Assembly (NCBI GenBank): GCA_009785615.1
Contig: WQVX01000007.1
Location: 1-40,318, forward strand
Direction of reading: 5' to 3'
DNA from: Defluviitaleaceae bacterium
GTDB lineage: Bacteria > Bacillota > Clostridia > Lachnospirales > WQUN01
DNA: 40,318 nt
Of the stretch, positions 23,337 through 31,609 are shown one piece after another. The notes beneath the pieces are model-generated. The model was not told where the DNA came from and ran no database searches. It was given only the letters and a program-made list of their open reading frames with translations. A program made the position numbers and the translations under genes. Numbering within the stretch: position 1 is the first letter of the stretch; each line of letters starts with the position of its first letter.

Positions 23337-24797
23337 TTACTCCGTCCTAATGGCATTAAGGGCACTAAGTCTCATGGCTCTGCGCGCCGGGAAGTATCCT
23401 GATATTAACCCAATAAGGCTGGAAAAAAGCAAAGCCAACCCACCAAGCCATGTTGGGATCAAAGATACTACTGTACCGGGTTCGCCAATCCAGTCAAACA
23501 TCCCGCCCATAAATTCCATATTTGTATGCGTATTTAGTAAGTATGATACCAAATAACTAAACAAAACTCCAATCAGTCCGCCAAAAAGACCTATCAAAGC
23601 CGCTTCTATTAAAAATAGCTTTTTGATATCTGATAAAGCTGCACCAATAACTTTCATTACACCAATTTCGCGGGTGCGCTCATATGTGGACATTACCATA
23701 GTATTTGCTATGCCTATGGCAGCCACAAGAAGGGATACTACTCCAATTGCTGCAAGCATTTGTTGTTGGCTTTCTGCCATGCCTTGTATGCCTTCAAGCC
23801 ATTGAGTAGGGCTGTGCGCAGGAAAACCCCTGGATTCAATTTCTTGACGCACTTGGCTTACATCGTCCAAATTTGATACTCTTACAAGAATCATGTCGTA
23901 TCCTGCATCATCTTGTACAACACCTGTACGGGCATTAATAAAGCTGGTGCCGTAATCTACATCTACGCCCCACATATTATTTTCTTGAGTATGCCTTCTT
24001 GCATCGTTGTTGAGTCGGCGCACAGTTTCAATATTCATGAAAATTCCGCCGTCTGTAGTCCAGTCGTCACCCTCTGATCGTGCAAGCCTTCCTACCACTT
24101 GGATAGCTACAGGTCTTATAGGCCGTGGGGCATCTATATCTCCAAAAGCAATGTCTTGATCCTGAGTTTCTGCACCAAATATAAAGCTGCTGTCATAAGA
24201 CATAGTAATACGATCATTCCAGATATCTACGTATGTTTCTACTTCTTCGCCTATCATAGACAGCCAAAAACGTTCATTACTCCAGCTTTGGGACGTTGTA
24301 TTCAGGAAATTTCTTTCTGCGTTATATCCAAATACAACTTCTAGGTTATCTCCGTCTTGTAGCAGTCGGCCTTCAAATATTTCATATCCAAAGTCCGCCA
24401 TGGATTCCGGATCTATACCTATTACCTGGCCTCCCCATGCTATGGCATAATTGCCACTCCTAAAAAACAATTCTCCACGAAGCATAGGGCTAACCACTCC
24501 AACCCCCGGAATTTGTGAAAAACTCCGAGAAGCGTCGCTATCTAAATTTGGTGTTTCCATTTGTTGATCGTCCATGCCCGACCACCACATGTTTCTGGGA
24601 TTGTGTACTGTGATAACGTTAACATCTCCCATTGTGGCAATTTGCTGTTCAAAACGAAGGTTATTAGCAAGTCCAAGGGAAACAAGTACAATTATAGATG
24701 AGGTTCCCAGTACTACGCCAAGCATAGTTAAAACTGTACGCAACTTACGCTTAAATAAATTGCGCAAGCACATAAGCAAAATATCAGTGGTACGCAT
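23337..24797 (-). CDS. MacB/FtsX-type ABC transporter permease
   Basis: A 486-residue permease: TM1 at about 18-42 within RNLFKRKLRTVLTMLGVVLGTSSIIVLVSLG, a large extracellular MacB_PCD domain (about 45-340), then three C-terminal TMs with the FtsX block RTREIGVMKVIGA. GGAGGGGAG precedes ATG. With the ATPase and the secreted adaptor upstream it forms one ABC complex of the mechanotransmission type that does not move substrate through a membrane pore. Possible jobs are peptide export or resistance or cell-wall signalling. No substrate is visible. Confidence 0.88.
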   Translation of the reverse strand: MRTTDILLMCLRNLFKRKLRTVLTMLGVVLGTSSIIVLVSLGLANNLRFEQQIATMGDVNVITVHNPRNMWWSGMDDQQMETPNLDSDASRSFSQIPGVGVVSPMLRGELFFRSGNYAIAWGGQVIGIDPESMADFGYEIFEGRLLQDGDNLEVVFGYNAERNFLNTTSQSWSNERFWLSMIGEEVETYVDIWNDRITMSYDSSFIFGAETQDQDIAFGDIDAPRPIRPVAIQVVGRLARSEGDDWTTDGGIFMNIETVRRLNNDARRHTQENNMWGVDVDYGTSFINARTGVVQDDAGYDMILVRVSNLDDVSQVRQEIESRGFPAHSPTQWLEGIQGMAESQQQMLAAIGVVSLLVAAIGIANTMVMSTYERTREIGVMKVIGAALSDIKKLFLIEAALIGLFGGLIGVLFSYLVSYLLNTHTNMEFMGGMFDWIGEPGTVVSLIPTWLGGLALLFSSLIGLISGYFPARRAMRLSALNAIRTE

Positions 24798-24814
24798 TTT
24801 CTCCCCTCCGACTC

Positions 24815-27031
24815 TTAATTAAAATCTTGAAATAAGTCCCGATTATTACGCTTGTTTCTAATAATAAAGATAGCGATTGCAGCACCTATACCTACTATTA
24901 ATAAGCCTCCAACAATCCAAACCCACAATTGACTAAAAAAGCCGCCGCCCTCACTGTATGGATCATCCCATTCACCGGGAAATCTGTCTCCACCTAAGTA
25001 ATCGTCCGGCCCCCACATCATCATCTCTTCAACGAAAACAGAGAATTCGTGCCTAAATTCTATTAACTCGCCTGTCTCATCTTCGCCGGATACAATCAAG
25101 ATGCCGTGTTGCTCTCCCGGTTCTTCCGGCGTAAACTGACCTGCAAAGTTCGCGCTGTTTCCGCGCCCCATATTACCTACAAAAATATCTACGCCGCTGG
25201 TATCAAAGTTTCCTTCTACTGCCACACGCAAATTAGCTAAAGTTACCCTGCCGGAATTAATGATGTTAAAGTCCACAAATATAGGCTGAAACATCATAGC
25301 ATGGCTGGGTATCTGCAAATTGCTGACCTCTAAGCGTGTCACCTGCCGTACATTAATACTGAGCTGCTCAACTTCTTGAAATTCGTCAAAGTCCTCATCT
25401 TCATAATCAAAAGTTACCTCTATATTATAGGTACGCGGGTCTGCGTTAGGTACAGTAAACATCCGCAGATCCCTATCAACTGTTTCTCCGGGGCCAAGCC
25501 TATTTACAAACAAAGTATTACTGGCTCCTACCGTTGTAAAAACTGCGCCTGAGCGTTCTGCATATTCCACGGCCTGCAAAGTAATTTTGATATTATAAAC
25601 TGCCCGTGTAGAGCTGGTGTTTTGAAAGGTCATGGATAAATCGAATTGCTCTCCTGCCGAAACAATCATAGGATAAACAGAATAGGCCGACACAAGTATA
25701 CGTGGACGGCTACGCCCAACCTCTTCCTGATCCCTGTCTCTGTCCGGATTATATACATTTATCCCTACAAATTGCTCAAATGTATCCGTTTCCAAATCAC
25801 CGGAAACGCCGGTATCATATACTACTTCAAAGCCTATCATGTGATATTGGCTGGAAGCATCTGCTGTGGGCGAAAATACAAAGCTTAAAGATTGAGTTGC
25901 GCCGGGTTCTAAAATATTGATGGTTTGAACATTAGCACTTTGAGGGACTACCGCATCTGAATCCAGAGGCGAGGCACTTATACGGACATTACGAGCCGCA
26001 AGGTTTCCTGTGTTAGTCACCTGCATAGAGATTTGGGTTCGTTCATTTACTCCAATTGTCCGCCCTGCGGCAGTAGATGATATATTATCAATGGAGACAA
26101 AAGCTCTGTTTGCGCCTGTTGCCGGTGCAACAACTGTGACGAAGTATGTAAAACGCTCAGAAATTTCCTCTCCTGCATGATCTCTACCTGTTACTTCAAA
26201 TACAATGGGAAATGTGCCGCTTGTTATTCTGTCCGATGCCGCCAATCCAAAAGAAACTGCGCTTGAATGTCCTGCTTCTACTGTTTGAAGGAAGGGAGCA
26301 TTTGGGGCACCTGATAAAAATATTCCTTCTGAGTCTAAACCATCAACAATGGCTGTATGCACATTATTTGCTACACCGTTGCCTAAATTAACTAAATTGG
26401 CAGAGACAAGAAAAATATTCCCAGGAAATATTTGTACCTGATTAACAGAAAAGTTTTGCAACAGCACTCTGGGTTCTAATTGTTGAGCATCAATGCGTAT
26501 TGAAATGCTGTCTTGAGATGTTTCGTTGCTGCCGTCTCTATCACGAAAAGCAAATTCCAAATTAATGGAATAATTTCCTGCGGTTGCGTTTGAATGGGCA
26601 GAAAGTCGAGTACGCACAATGCTGTTTGTGTTCATTGCAACATTGCCCAATACATTACTGTTGCCTATAAACTCAATATTAACGGGGCCATCTGTGGATG
26701 CAGTTACTAAAACGTTATTTGCTAAACCACTTCCTATGTTACGAACTATAATGTCAACATACTGCACTTCTCCCGGTGTTATAACAATAGATTGAGGCTG
26801 TTGCAAACGAATGTTAGGATGTTGAGGCCGCGGGGTAGCTTGGGGTCTTACAACATTTGATGAAGCCTCATTCAACTGTCGTTGTAAATCTTGAATCTGT
26901 TGATCTTGCTCCATGACTCTATCAACCCACCACCCAATATCAAGATCAGAAGCGTTTACTATTGCGGGTGAAAGCAGTGTGCTTAACACTACCAAGCTTA
27001 GGGTTATTGCTTTAATAAATGTTTTCTTCAT
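24815..27031 (-). CDS. Secreted, membrane-anchored CARDB-like adaptor of the ABC complex
   Basis: A 738-residue extracellular protein. Signal peptide at residues 1-27 (KAITLSLVVLSTLLSPAIVNA), a short coiled segment with a DQQIQDLQRQLNEA heptad pattern, then about five beta-sandwich repeats of the NEW3/CARDB kind (VVRNIGSGLANNVLV, NLVNLGNGVANNVHTA, VTNTGNLAARNVRISA, QNTSSTRAVYNIKIT, IINSGRVTLANLRVAV). A C-terminal TM (WVWIVGGLLIVGIGAAIAIFII) is followed by a basic tail. Gram-positive MacB-like systems often use such a protein in place of MacA. Location between ATPase and permease genes supports this. Confidence 0.8.
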   Translation of the reverse strand: MKKTFIKAITLSLVVLSTLLSPAIVNASDLDIGWWVDRVMEQDQQIQDLQRQLNEASSNVVRPQATPRPQHPNIRLQQPQSIVITPGEVQYVDIIVRNIGSGLANNVLVTASTDGPVNIEFIGNSNVLGNVAMNTNSIVRTRLSAHSNATAGNYSINLEFAFRDRDGSNETSQDSISIRIDAQQLEPRVLLQNFSVNQVQIFPGNIFLVSANLVNLGNGVANNVHTAIVDGLDSEGIFLSGAPNAPFLQTVEAGHSSAVSFGLAASDRITSGTFPIVFEVTGRDHAGEEISERFTYFVTVVAPATGANRAFVSIDNISSTAAGRTIGVNERTQISMQVTNTGNLAARNVRISASPLDSDAVVPQSANVQTINILEPGATQSLSFVFSPTADASSQYHMIGFEVVYDTGVSGDLETDTFEQFVGINVYNPDRDRDQEEVGRSRPRILVSAYSVYPMIVSAGEQFDLSMTFQNTSSTRAVYNIKITLQAVEYAERSGAVFTTVGASNTLFVNRLGPGETVDRDLRMFTVPNADPRTYNIEVTFDYEDEDFDEFQEVEQLSINVRQVTRLEVSNLQIPSHAMMFQPIFVDFNIINSGRVTLANLRVAVEGNFDTSGVDIFVGNMGRGNSANFAGQFTPEEPGEQHGILIVSGEDETGELIEFRHEFSVFVEEMMMWGPDDYLGGDRFPGEWDDPYSEGGGFFSQLWVWIVGGLLIVGIGAAIAIFIIRNKRNNRDLFQDFN

Positions 27032-27069
27032 TACAACTTTAATCCCCTTTCATATTTTAAGCTCTATTT

Positions 27070-27843
27070 TTACCGAAATTCTGTCTCATCAGTTTTTACA
27101 GCAATGGATTCTTCTTCTGCTGTTTCAACTGTTGTTGTCTTGAGTGCTACTTTGTCCTCTATTCCATCCACTCCGCCATCTTTGATACGGATAATTTGGT
27201 CTGCATAATCTGCAATTTCCAAATCATGAGTAACAATCACTAGTGTCTGATTATATTTACGCGCTATACCCGTAATTAAATCCATCATTTCTAATGTTGT
27301 TCTGGTATCCAAATTACCCGTAGGCTCATCAGCAAAAACAACCTCCGGATTATTTACAAATGCTCTGGCAATACTAACCCGCTGCTGCTGCCCGCCTGAA
27401 AGCTCGCTGGGCTTATGTTTGCCACGGTTAGAAAGGCCAACAGCATCCAGCATTTCTTGAGCTTTTCGATTGCGTATTTTTTTAGGTACTCGCCTAAAAG
27501 TAAGTGGCAGGGTTACATTTTCCAGTGCTGTAAGGGTTGGCATTAAATTATAGGATTGAAACACAAACCCTACATAACGCTGACGATACAACGCCAATTG
27601 AGTTTCGTTTAACTTTTCCAACGGCTTACCCTTAAACAGGATGGATCCTTTGGTGGGCTTCTCTAACCCGGCTATCATATTTAACAGGGTTGATTTACCT
27701 GACCCGGATGTTCCCAACAGACAATAAATTTTTCCTTTATGAAATTCCAGGGAAACATCGTCTAAGGCAACAATACGTTCTTCACCCATAGGATATATCT
27801 TGCGCACATTTTGCAATTTAAATAATGGTTCTGACGTTAGCAT
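27070..27843 (-). CDS. MacB/LolD-type ABC transporter ATPase
   Basis: A 257-residue ATPase: Walker [11 protein letters not shown]-loop [17 protein letters not shown], signature [14 protein letters not shown], Walker [15 protein letters not shown]-loop VTHD. The FQSYNL and EPTGNLD strings mark the MacB/LolD subfamily. The acidic C-terminal extension after residue 225 ([14 protein letters not shown]) is unusual. AAGGAG precedes ATG 27843. First gene of the eleven-gene run. Confidence 0.93.
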   Translation of the reverse strand: MLTSEPLFKLQNVRKIYPMGEERIVALDDVSLEFHKGKIYCLLGTSGSGKSTLLNMIAGLEKPTKGSILFKGKPLEKLNETQLALYRQRYVGFVFQSYNLMPTLTALENVTLPLTFRRVPKKIRNRKAQEMLDAVGLSNRGKHKPSELSGGQQQRVSIARAFVNNPEVVFADEPTGNLDTRTTLEMMDLITGIARKYNQTLVIVTHDLEIADYADQIIRIKDGGVDGIEDKVALKTTTVETAEEESIAVKTDETEFR

Positions 27844-28148
27844 TTTCTGTCATCTCCTTTGAAACTTTGTTTGCACATTTCACTATGGTACCTCCACTTC
27901 GCACTAACATGCTTCGTATCGGTGAAGGGGGCGCAATTTCCGCTTGCATCAACACGTAAACTTGTTAATGTTAATCGAAATTGCTATAGAGCATATTGAG
28001 GTTATACGGCATTGTACATCAAATTGCCGAAAAAGGGAAGATCAGCTAATATTTGGCTTGTGTGCCAAGTTGCTTAAATAAAAAAACCGACCACTTAATA
28101 TAAGAAGGTCGGTATGTATACAAGTCTAATCGAAACCAGTTGAATTAT
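27844..28148. other. Intergenic region with inverted repeats
   Basis: No ORF is supported. GCAATTTC (about 27935) and GAAATTGC (about 27976) form an 8-bp inverted repeat enclosing about 33 bases, possibly an operator for the ABC operon. No clear minus-strand promoter was found; TACAAT on the minus strand near 28014 lacks a convincing -35 box. Confidence 0.3.
28077..28113 (-). terminator. Leftward terminator before the nuclease gene
   Basis: ACCGACC (28086-28092) and GGTCGGT (28107-28113), with the T-run on the minus strand. It would stop leftward transcription from the accessory zone entering the ABC operon. Confidence 0.65.
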
Positions 28149-28178
28149 TTGAAGTAGCCCTTGTGGATATAGTATAAT
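28149..28178 (+). promoter_or_regulatory. Promoter of the PD-(D/E)XK nuclease gene
   Basis: TTGAAG (28149-28154), an 18-base spacer and TATAAT (28173-28178). The TTG that opens the longest reading frame overlaps the -10 box, so it cannot be the start; this supports GTG 28202. Confidence 0.65.
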
Positions 28179-28201
28179 TGAGGGCGAGGAGGCGGATAAT
28201 T

Positions 28202-29341
28202 GTGCAGGAAGAAAATAATCTACCGCTGGATATTGAAAATATCACATTGGACAGTAACACAAATATCAGTCAAATTTTTGATAAGATTTTAAAGCGTATT
28301 TTAATGGCATCGTCAAACGCCTCTGTTGTTGCATTTATCAATGGGATGTTTTCGGAAAATTTTCCGCGGGACAGTGAAATAACATATAACTACACTGAAA
28401 ATATTGATGGCAGCTTAAAGAAAACCGTGGCTGATATAATCATAACCCTTTGTAGCAAAGACCGAGTTTGCAGGTTTCATTTGGAAGGGCAGGTTAATGA
28501 CGATAACACCATTGTGATTAGAGTTTTTGAGTATGGTTTTGCCGATGCCTTGCGGCATCAAACAACACATAGCAATAAAATAACTTTGCCATTTCCAACA
28601 CCCGCAATCATCTTTTTAGAACACACAGAGACAACGCCGGACAAGGTTATTTTAGAGCTAGACTTTGGTGAAAACGGAAAATTTGATTATGCTGTTAAGA
28701 CTATGAAGTTCCTAACCTATAGTGTGGAAGAATTGTGCAAAAAGAATATGACAATTCTTTTGCCACTCTATTTGTTGAAGTTGCGGCGCGAAGTAGATAA
28801 TGCTAAAAAAAGAAAAACTCAGCGAAAAACTACACTACGGAAGATTGCCAAAAAACTAAAAAGCTTAATAGAGGAGAGTGTTTTACCTGCTATTGCTGAA
28901 AGCGAAAGTTTAGGTAATATAACTCATAGTGATGCTTTTGAGTTATTAAGCCTGTTAGAACGGCTATACGATTATTTATATGGTAGTATCCCCGAGTTTA
29001 GGGAAGAGGAGGCAAATATCATGTTGTCAAATATATTGGAATTAAAATATGATTCTGAATTTGCTGGAATAAAAGCTAAATTAGCTGAATTTAGATCAAA
29101 ATATGATGCGTTAGAATCGGAATATACTGCTAAACTTGCCGAAGCTGAAGCAAAATTTATTGAAACTGAAGCAAAATTTATTGAAGCTAAGGCGAAACAA
29201 GAGGCAAAATTTATTGAAGCTGAAGCAAAACAAATGGAAGAAAAAAGGATTGCGGCTCGTAATTTTAAAAATGATGGAATACCCGTTGAAGTTATCTCGC
29301 GGAATATGGGTATCTCAATTGCCGAAATAGAAAATTTATAA
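28202..29341 (+). CDS. PD-(D/E)XK nuclease, Rpn/transposase-like family, with coiled-coil tail
   Basis: A 379-residue protein. GTG 28202 has GAGGAGGCGG upstream. The nuclease core lies at about residues 35-200: D78 in TVADIII, then FHLEGQ with E95 and Q97, the D-(E/Q)-x-Q pattern of PD-(D/E)XK transposase-like (Rpn) proteins, followed by a RVFEYGFADALRH helix. The C-terminal third is a long coiled coil with near-exact tandem units EAKFIE/EAKQ (residues about 315-350, encoded by 21-bp-like DNA repeats) and a final helix-turn-like IPVEVISRNMGISIAEIENL. Family knowledge: such genes are multicopy, linked to recombination, and often decay. A truncated duplicate follows at 29812. Confidence 0.75.
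   Translation: MQEENNLPLDIENITLDSNTNISQIFDKILKRILMASSNASVVAFINGMFSENFPRDSEITYNYTENIDGSLKKTVADIIITLCSKDRVCRFHLEGQVNDDNTIVIRVFEYGFADALRHQTTHSNKITLPFPTPAIIFLEHTETTPDKVILELDFGENGKFDYAVKTMKFLTYSVEELCKKNMTILLPLYLLKLRREVDNAKKRKTQRKTTLRKIAKKLKSLIEESVLPAIAESESLGNITHSDAFELLSLLERLYDYLYGSIPEFREEEANIMLSNILELKYDSEFAGIKAKLAEFRSKYDALESEYTAKLAEAEAKFIETEAKFIEAKAKQEAKFIEAEAKQMEEKRIAARNFKNDGIPVEVISRNMGISIAEIENL
29145..29240 (+). repeat. Tandem coding repeats in the nuclease tail
   Basis: Repeated GAAGC(T)GAAGCAAAATTTATTGAA-like units about 21-30 bases long encode EAKFIE repeats. This is a slippage-prone stretch that would change coiled-coil length in frame. The downstream duplicate lacks them. Confidence 0.7.
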
Positions 29342-29344
29342 ATC

Positions 29345-29373
29345 AACAAAAAAACCGCCTAAAATTTAGGCGG
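29345..29373 (-). terminator. Leftward terminator after the nuclease gene
   Basis: CCGCCTA (29355-29361) pairs with TAGGCGG (29367-29373), followed on the minus strand by a T-run. It is the second leftward terminator around the nuclease gene. On the plus strand there is no T-run, so it would end the nuclease message only weakly. Confidence 0.6.
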
Positions 29374-29383
29374 ATAACGCTAC

Positions 29384-29412
29384 TTGCAAAATTTACAAGT
29401 TCATGTTACTAT
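29384..29412 (+). promoter_or_regulatory. Promoter of RNA copy B
   Basis: TTGCAA (29384-29389), 17 bases and TACTAT (29407-29412); start about 29420. The arrangement and distance to the conserved CGTTCGG block resemble copy A. Confidence 0.75.
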
Positions 29413-29419
29413 CTGTTTA

Positions 29420-29745
29420 CAAGTTTAGCTTGCTGTAGCAGTTAGCTACAGCGTTCGGAAGGCGTACGACCAATACACCAACCGACGCTTGCAGGGCTGA
29501 TTGTCAACATCATCCACACACAAACACAGGAAACCTATCGCTGTAGCAATAGGCATTATACTCTATTTCCGCTTGTAATACAAGAAAGGCGCGAAAAGGC
29601 GGCGGGATATAGGGTTGTGTTTATTATACAGATGGCTTTATAGGTGTACTTGATGTTTGAGTCCTTTTACATATTGTTTTAGTTTATGATAATTGGGCGT
29701 GTGGGTGATTTCAACCTATAGGGTTGGCTCCCTGCACGCCTTTTT
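29420..29745 (+). ncRNA. Conserved ~325-nt structured RNA candidate, copy B
   Basis: It shares ordered blocks with copy A: GCGTTCGG (29451-29458), AACCGACGC (29480-29488), AACATCA (29506-29512), CAAACACAGGAAAC (29521-29534), TCGCTGTAG (29538-29546) and the GGCGTG...CACGCC terminator, with low similarity between blocks. The 5' end forms a perfect hairpin GCTGTAGC/GCTACAGC (29432-29452). The same GCTACAGCG can instead pair over 9 bp with CGCTGTAGC (29539-29547), so two exclusive folds are possible. No coding frame with a ribosome site. It lies between the nuclease gene and its truncated duplicate. Confidence 0.7.
29696..29745 (+). terminator. Terminator of RNA copy B
   Basis: GGCGTGTGGG (29696-29705) pairs with CCTGCACGCC (29731-29740) using two G-U pairs, with an inner CAACC/GGGTTG stem and five T. 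Confidence 0.85.
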
Positions 29746-29811
29746 GCGTGCAAAAAATGTGTTGGGCAAATCTAAATCAATCCATTTTTCGGTGATTTAG
29801 CTAATGTCGTT

Positions 29812-30088
29812 AGATTGCCAAAAAACTAAAAAGTTTAATAGAGGAAAGTGTTTTACCGGCTATTGCTGAAAGCGAAAGTTTAGGTAATATAACTCATAGT
29901 GATGCTTTTGAGTTATTAAGCCTGTTAGAACGACTATACGATTATTTATATGGTAGTATCCCGGAGTTTAGGGAAGAGGAAGCAAATGCTATGTTTTCCA
30001 ATATAATAGAATTAAAATACGATGCTAGACTTGCCGAAGCTATGGCAAAGTTTAAAACAAGGCTTGAAGTCAACAAAAAAACCGCCTA
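29812..30088 (+). pseudogene. Truncated duplicate of the Rpn-like nuclease gene
   Basis: From 29812 the DNA is nearly identical to 28842 onward (the IAKKLKSLIEESVLPAIAESE segment through IPEFREEEAN), in frame to a TAA at 30086-30088. The nuclease domain, start codon and ribosome site are absent, and most of the coiled-coil repeats are deleted. The stop arises where copy 1 continues. The match resumes after the stop through the hairpin and RNA promoter to about 30155, showing the duplicated unit was gene 3' end plus promoter. Confidence 0.85.
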
Positions 30089-30110
30089 AAATTTAGATGG
30101 ATAATGCTAC

Positions 30111-30139
30111 TTGAAAAATTTGCAAGTTCATGTTACTAT
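30111..30139 (+). promoter_or_regulatory. Orphan duplicate of the RNA copy B promoter
   Basis: TTGAAA (30111-30116), 17 bases and TACTAT (30134-30139), a diverged copy of the promoter at 29384-29412 with an even better -35 box. The RNA body is missing. Downstream lies the MITE-like element, which it would transcribe up to the terminator at 30376-30422. Confidence 0.65.
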
Positions 30140-30186
30140 CTGTTTACAAGTTTAGATTGCCTTGAATATAGGTGGTCGGAAAAATT

Positions 30187-30352
30187 AGAAGCTGTATTCA
30201 ACTCTTGAGATACTGGATTGGCGATGGCGATTTTTCGCTGGTTCAAGGAAATTACGACACCGCGTACCCAAAGGTACGCTAGGAGAAATTGACGCAGAAA
30301 TGCAGAAAATTGACCGATAAGACAGTGTTTCAAGGGTTGAATACAGCTTCTT
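30187..30352. mobile_element. 166-bp MITE-like element with ~30-bp imperfect terminal inverted repeats
   Basis: The left end AGAAGCTGTATTCAACTC and the right end GGTTGAATACAGCTTCT are complementary. The inverted ends extend about 30 bases with few mismatches (through TTGAGATACTG on the left and CAGTGTTTCAA on the right). The interior has no supported gene and contains a GCGTACC/GGTACGC hairpin. Partial or collapsed copies of the same ends lie at 14559-14580, 15157-15191 and 34061-34093, so the family is multicopy in this genome. Target-site duplication is not clear. Confidence 0.65.
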
Positions 30353-30375
30353 AAACACCCTCCAAGATAAAGTGA

Positions 30376-30422
30376 GCGGTTGTCCTTTGTATTTCAAATG
30401 TGGGGGGGGCAGCCGTTTTTTT
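30376..30422 (+). terminator. Terminator with G8 loop before the TRAP gene
   Basis: GCGGTTG (30376-30382) pairs with CAGCCG (30410-30415) plus seven T. The loop contains a run of eight G (30402-30409), rare in such AT-rich DNA and prone to length change. Confidence 0.6.
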
Positions 30423-30486
30423 GTGCTTTTTGATGAATTTTTTGAGTTTGAAATAACATCAAAATTAAATTAGGAGATGATGCACA

Positions 30487-31566
30487 ATGAAGAAAAAATT
30501 ATCGTTTTTAGTAAGTCTTTTGTTTGTTGTCATGTTCACAGTTGCCTGTGGCACACAAGACAACGGTGGTAATATACAACAAACGACTTCCGAACGAAGT
30601 AATATGCCTGTGGTTGACCCGATTGTAATAAGGTTCGGGCATGTAGGCGTAGATGACCCTGAAGTACAAACGCAATACGGCGCACTTGCCTTTGCAAGAC
30701 GGGTTAATGAGTTGTCGGGCGGCATTATGCGTGTAGATGTTTATCCTGCATCACAGCTTGGCTCATCTGTAGAGATGGGGCATATGCTTCAAGCGGGTAC
30801 TTTGCACATGGCAGACCTTGAAAATGCCTCTCTTACAAACTTTGTTCCCGAAGCGATGTGGAGCGATTTGCCATATATAATTCAGAGCTATGAACACGCC
30901 CGTGCGGTGTACGATGCCCGTAGCAGCGTTTCACGCTGGATGCGCCCGTTATTTGTAGAGCAGGGGTTGCGCGTGTTAAACGTGTACGACACAGGTTTTA
31001 GACACATGATGAACAATGTGAATCCAATCAACCATCCGCGTGATATGGACGGACTTGTAATGCGTGTTATGCCCTCTGTGGTTATGATGGAAACTATTGC
31101 CGCTTTTGGTTCAGAAGTTGACACCACTCCTTTTGCACAAGTCCCGGATGCTATTAGAGGCGGGCTGATAAACGGAAACGAGCAAACGCTGGGGGTTATA
31201 GCCGGAAACAGAATGTGGGAGTTTCAGCCGTATATCTCCATGACAGCACATTTTTTCGGCCTTCGAAAATACACATTTTCCGAAGTATTGTGGCAACAAC
31301 TAACCCCCGCACAGCAACTTATTATATTAGAGGCATCAGAATACGCCACAAACAGAATGAATGCCCATCACCATGCAAACGAGGCAATTTTGTTGCAACA
31401 ACTTACACAAGAAGGTATGCAAGTAACCAACCTTACAGTTGCGAATATGGCTGCATTTATTGAAGCGGGAGCAACTGTGTGGCCATTGTTTTTTGAATCT
31501 ATAGGAAGCGGAAATGCAGCAAGGGGCAGTGTTATTATAGATATGGTTTCATCTTACATTCCTTGA
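30487..31566 (+). CDS. TRAP-type substrate-binding lipoprotein (DctP family)
   Basis: A 359-residue lipoprotein with signal sequence [19 protein letters not shown], lipobox Cys at residue 21. DctP motifs: [26 protein letters not shown], the [29 protein letters not shown] block, and LVMRVMPS with the Arg that binds the ligand carboxylate. AGGAG precedes ATG. It should bind organic acids at the outer face of the membrane. No DctQ or DctM membrane genes adjoin it; instead a chemoreceptor gene follows 43 bases later, so it probably serves as a ligand sensor rather than a transporter part. Confidence 0.88.
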   Translation: MKKKLSFLVSLLFVVMFTVACGTQDNGGNIQQTTSERSNMPVVDPIVIRFGHVGVDDPEVQTQYGALAFARRVNELSGGIMRVDVYPASQLGSSVEMGHMLQAGTLHMADLENASLTNFVPEAMWSDLPYIIQSYEHARAVYDARSSVSRWMRPLFVEQGLRVLNVYDTGFRHMMNNVNPINHPRDMDGLVMRVMPSVVMMETIAAFGSEVDTTPFAQVPDAIRGGLINGNEQTLGVIAGNRMWEFQPYISMTAHFFGLRKYTFSEVLWQQLTPAQQLIILEASEYATNRMNAHHHANEAILLQQLTQEGMQVTNLTVANMAAFIEAGATVWPLFFESIGSGNAARGSVIIDMVSSYIP

Positions 31567-31609
31567 TACATTCCCGGATTCGATACAACCCAAAATGGAG
31601 GCAGCAATT

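Noticed and set aside
29420-29745. RNA copy B as the ncRNA of a retron or a group II intron remnant
   Set aside because: No reverse transcriptase nearby, no domain V-like hairpin, and its own promoter and terminator define a free-standing unit.
30136-30397. Overlapping minus-strand reading frames of 65-70 codons
   Set aside because: They fall inside the MITE-like inverted-repeat element, lack ribosome sites, and their composition follows the repeat.
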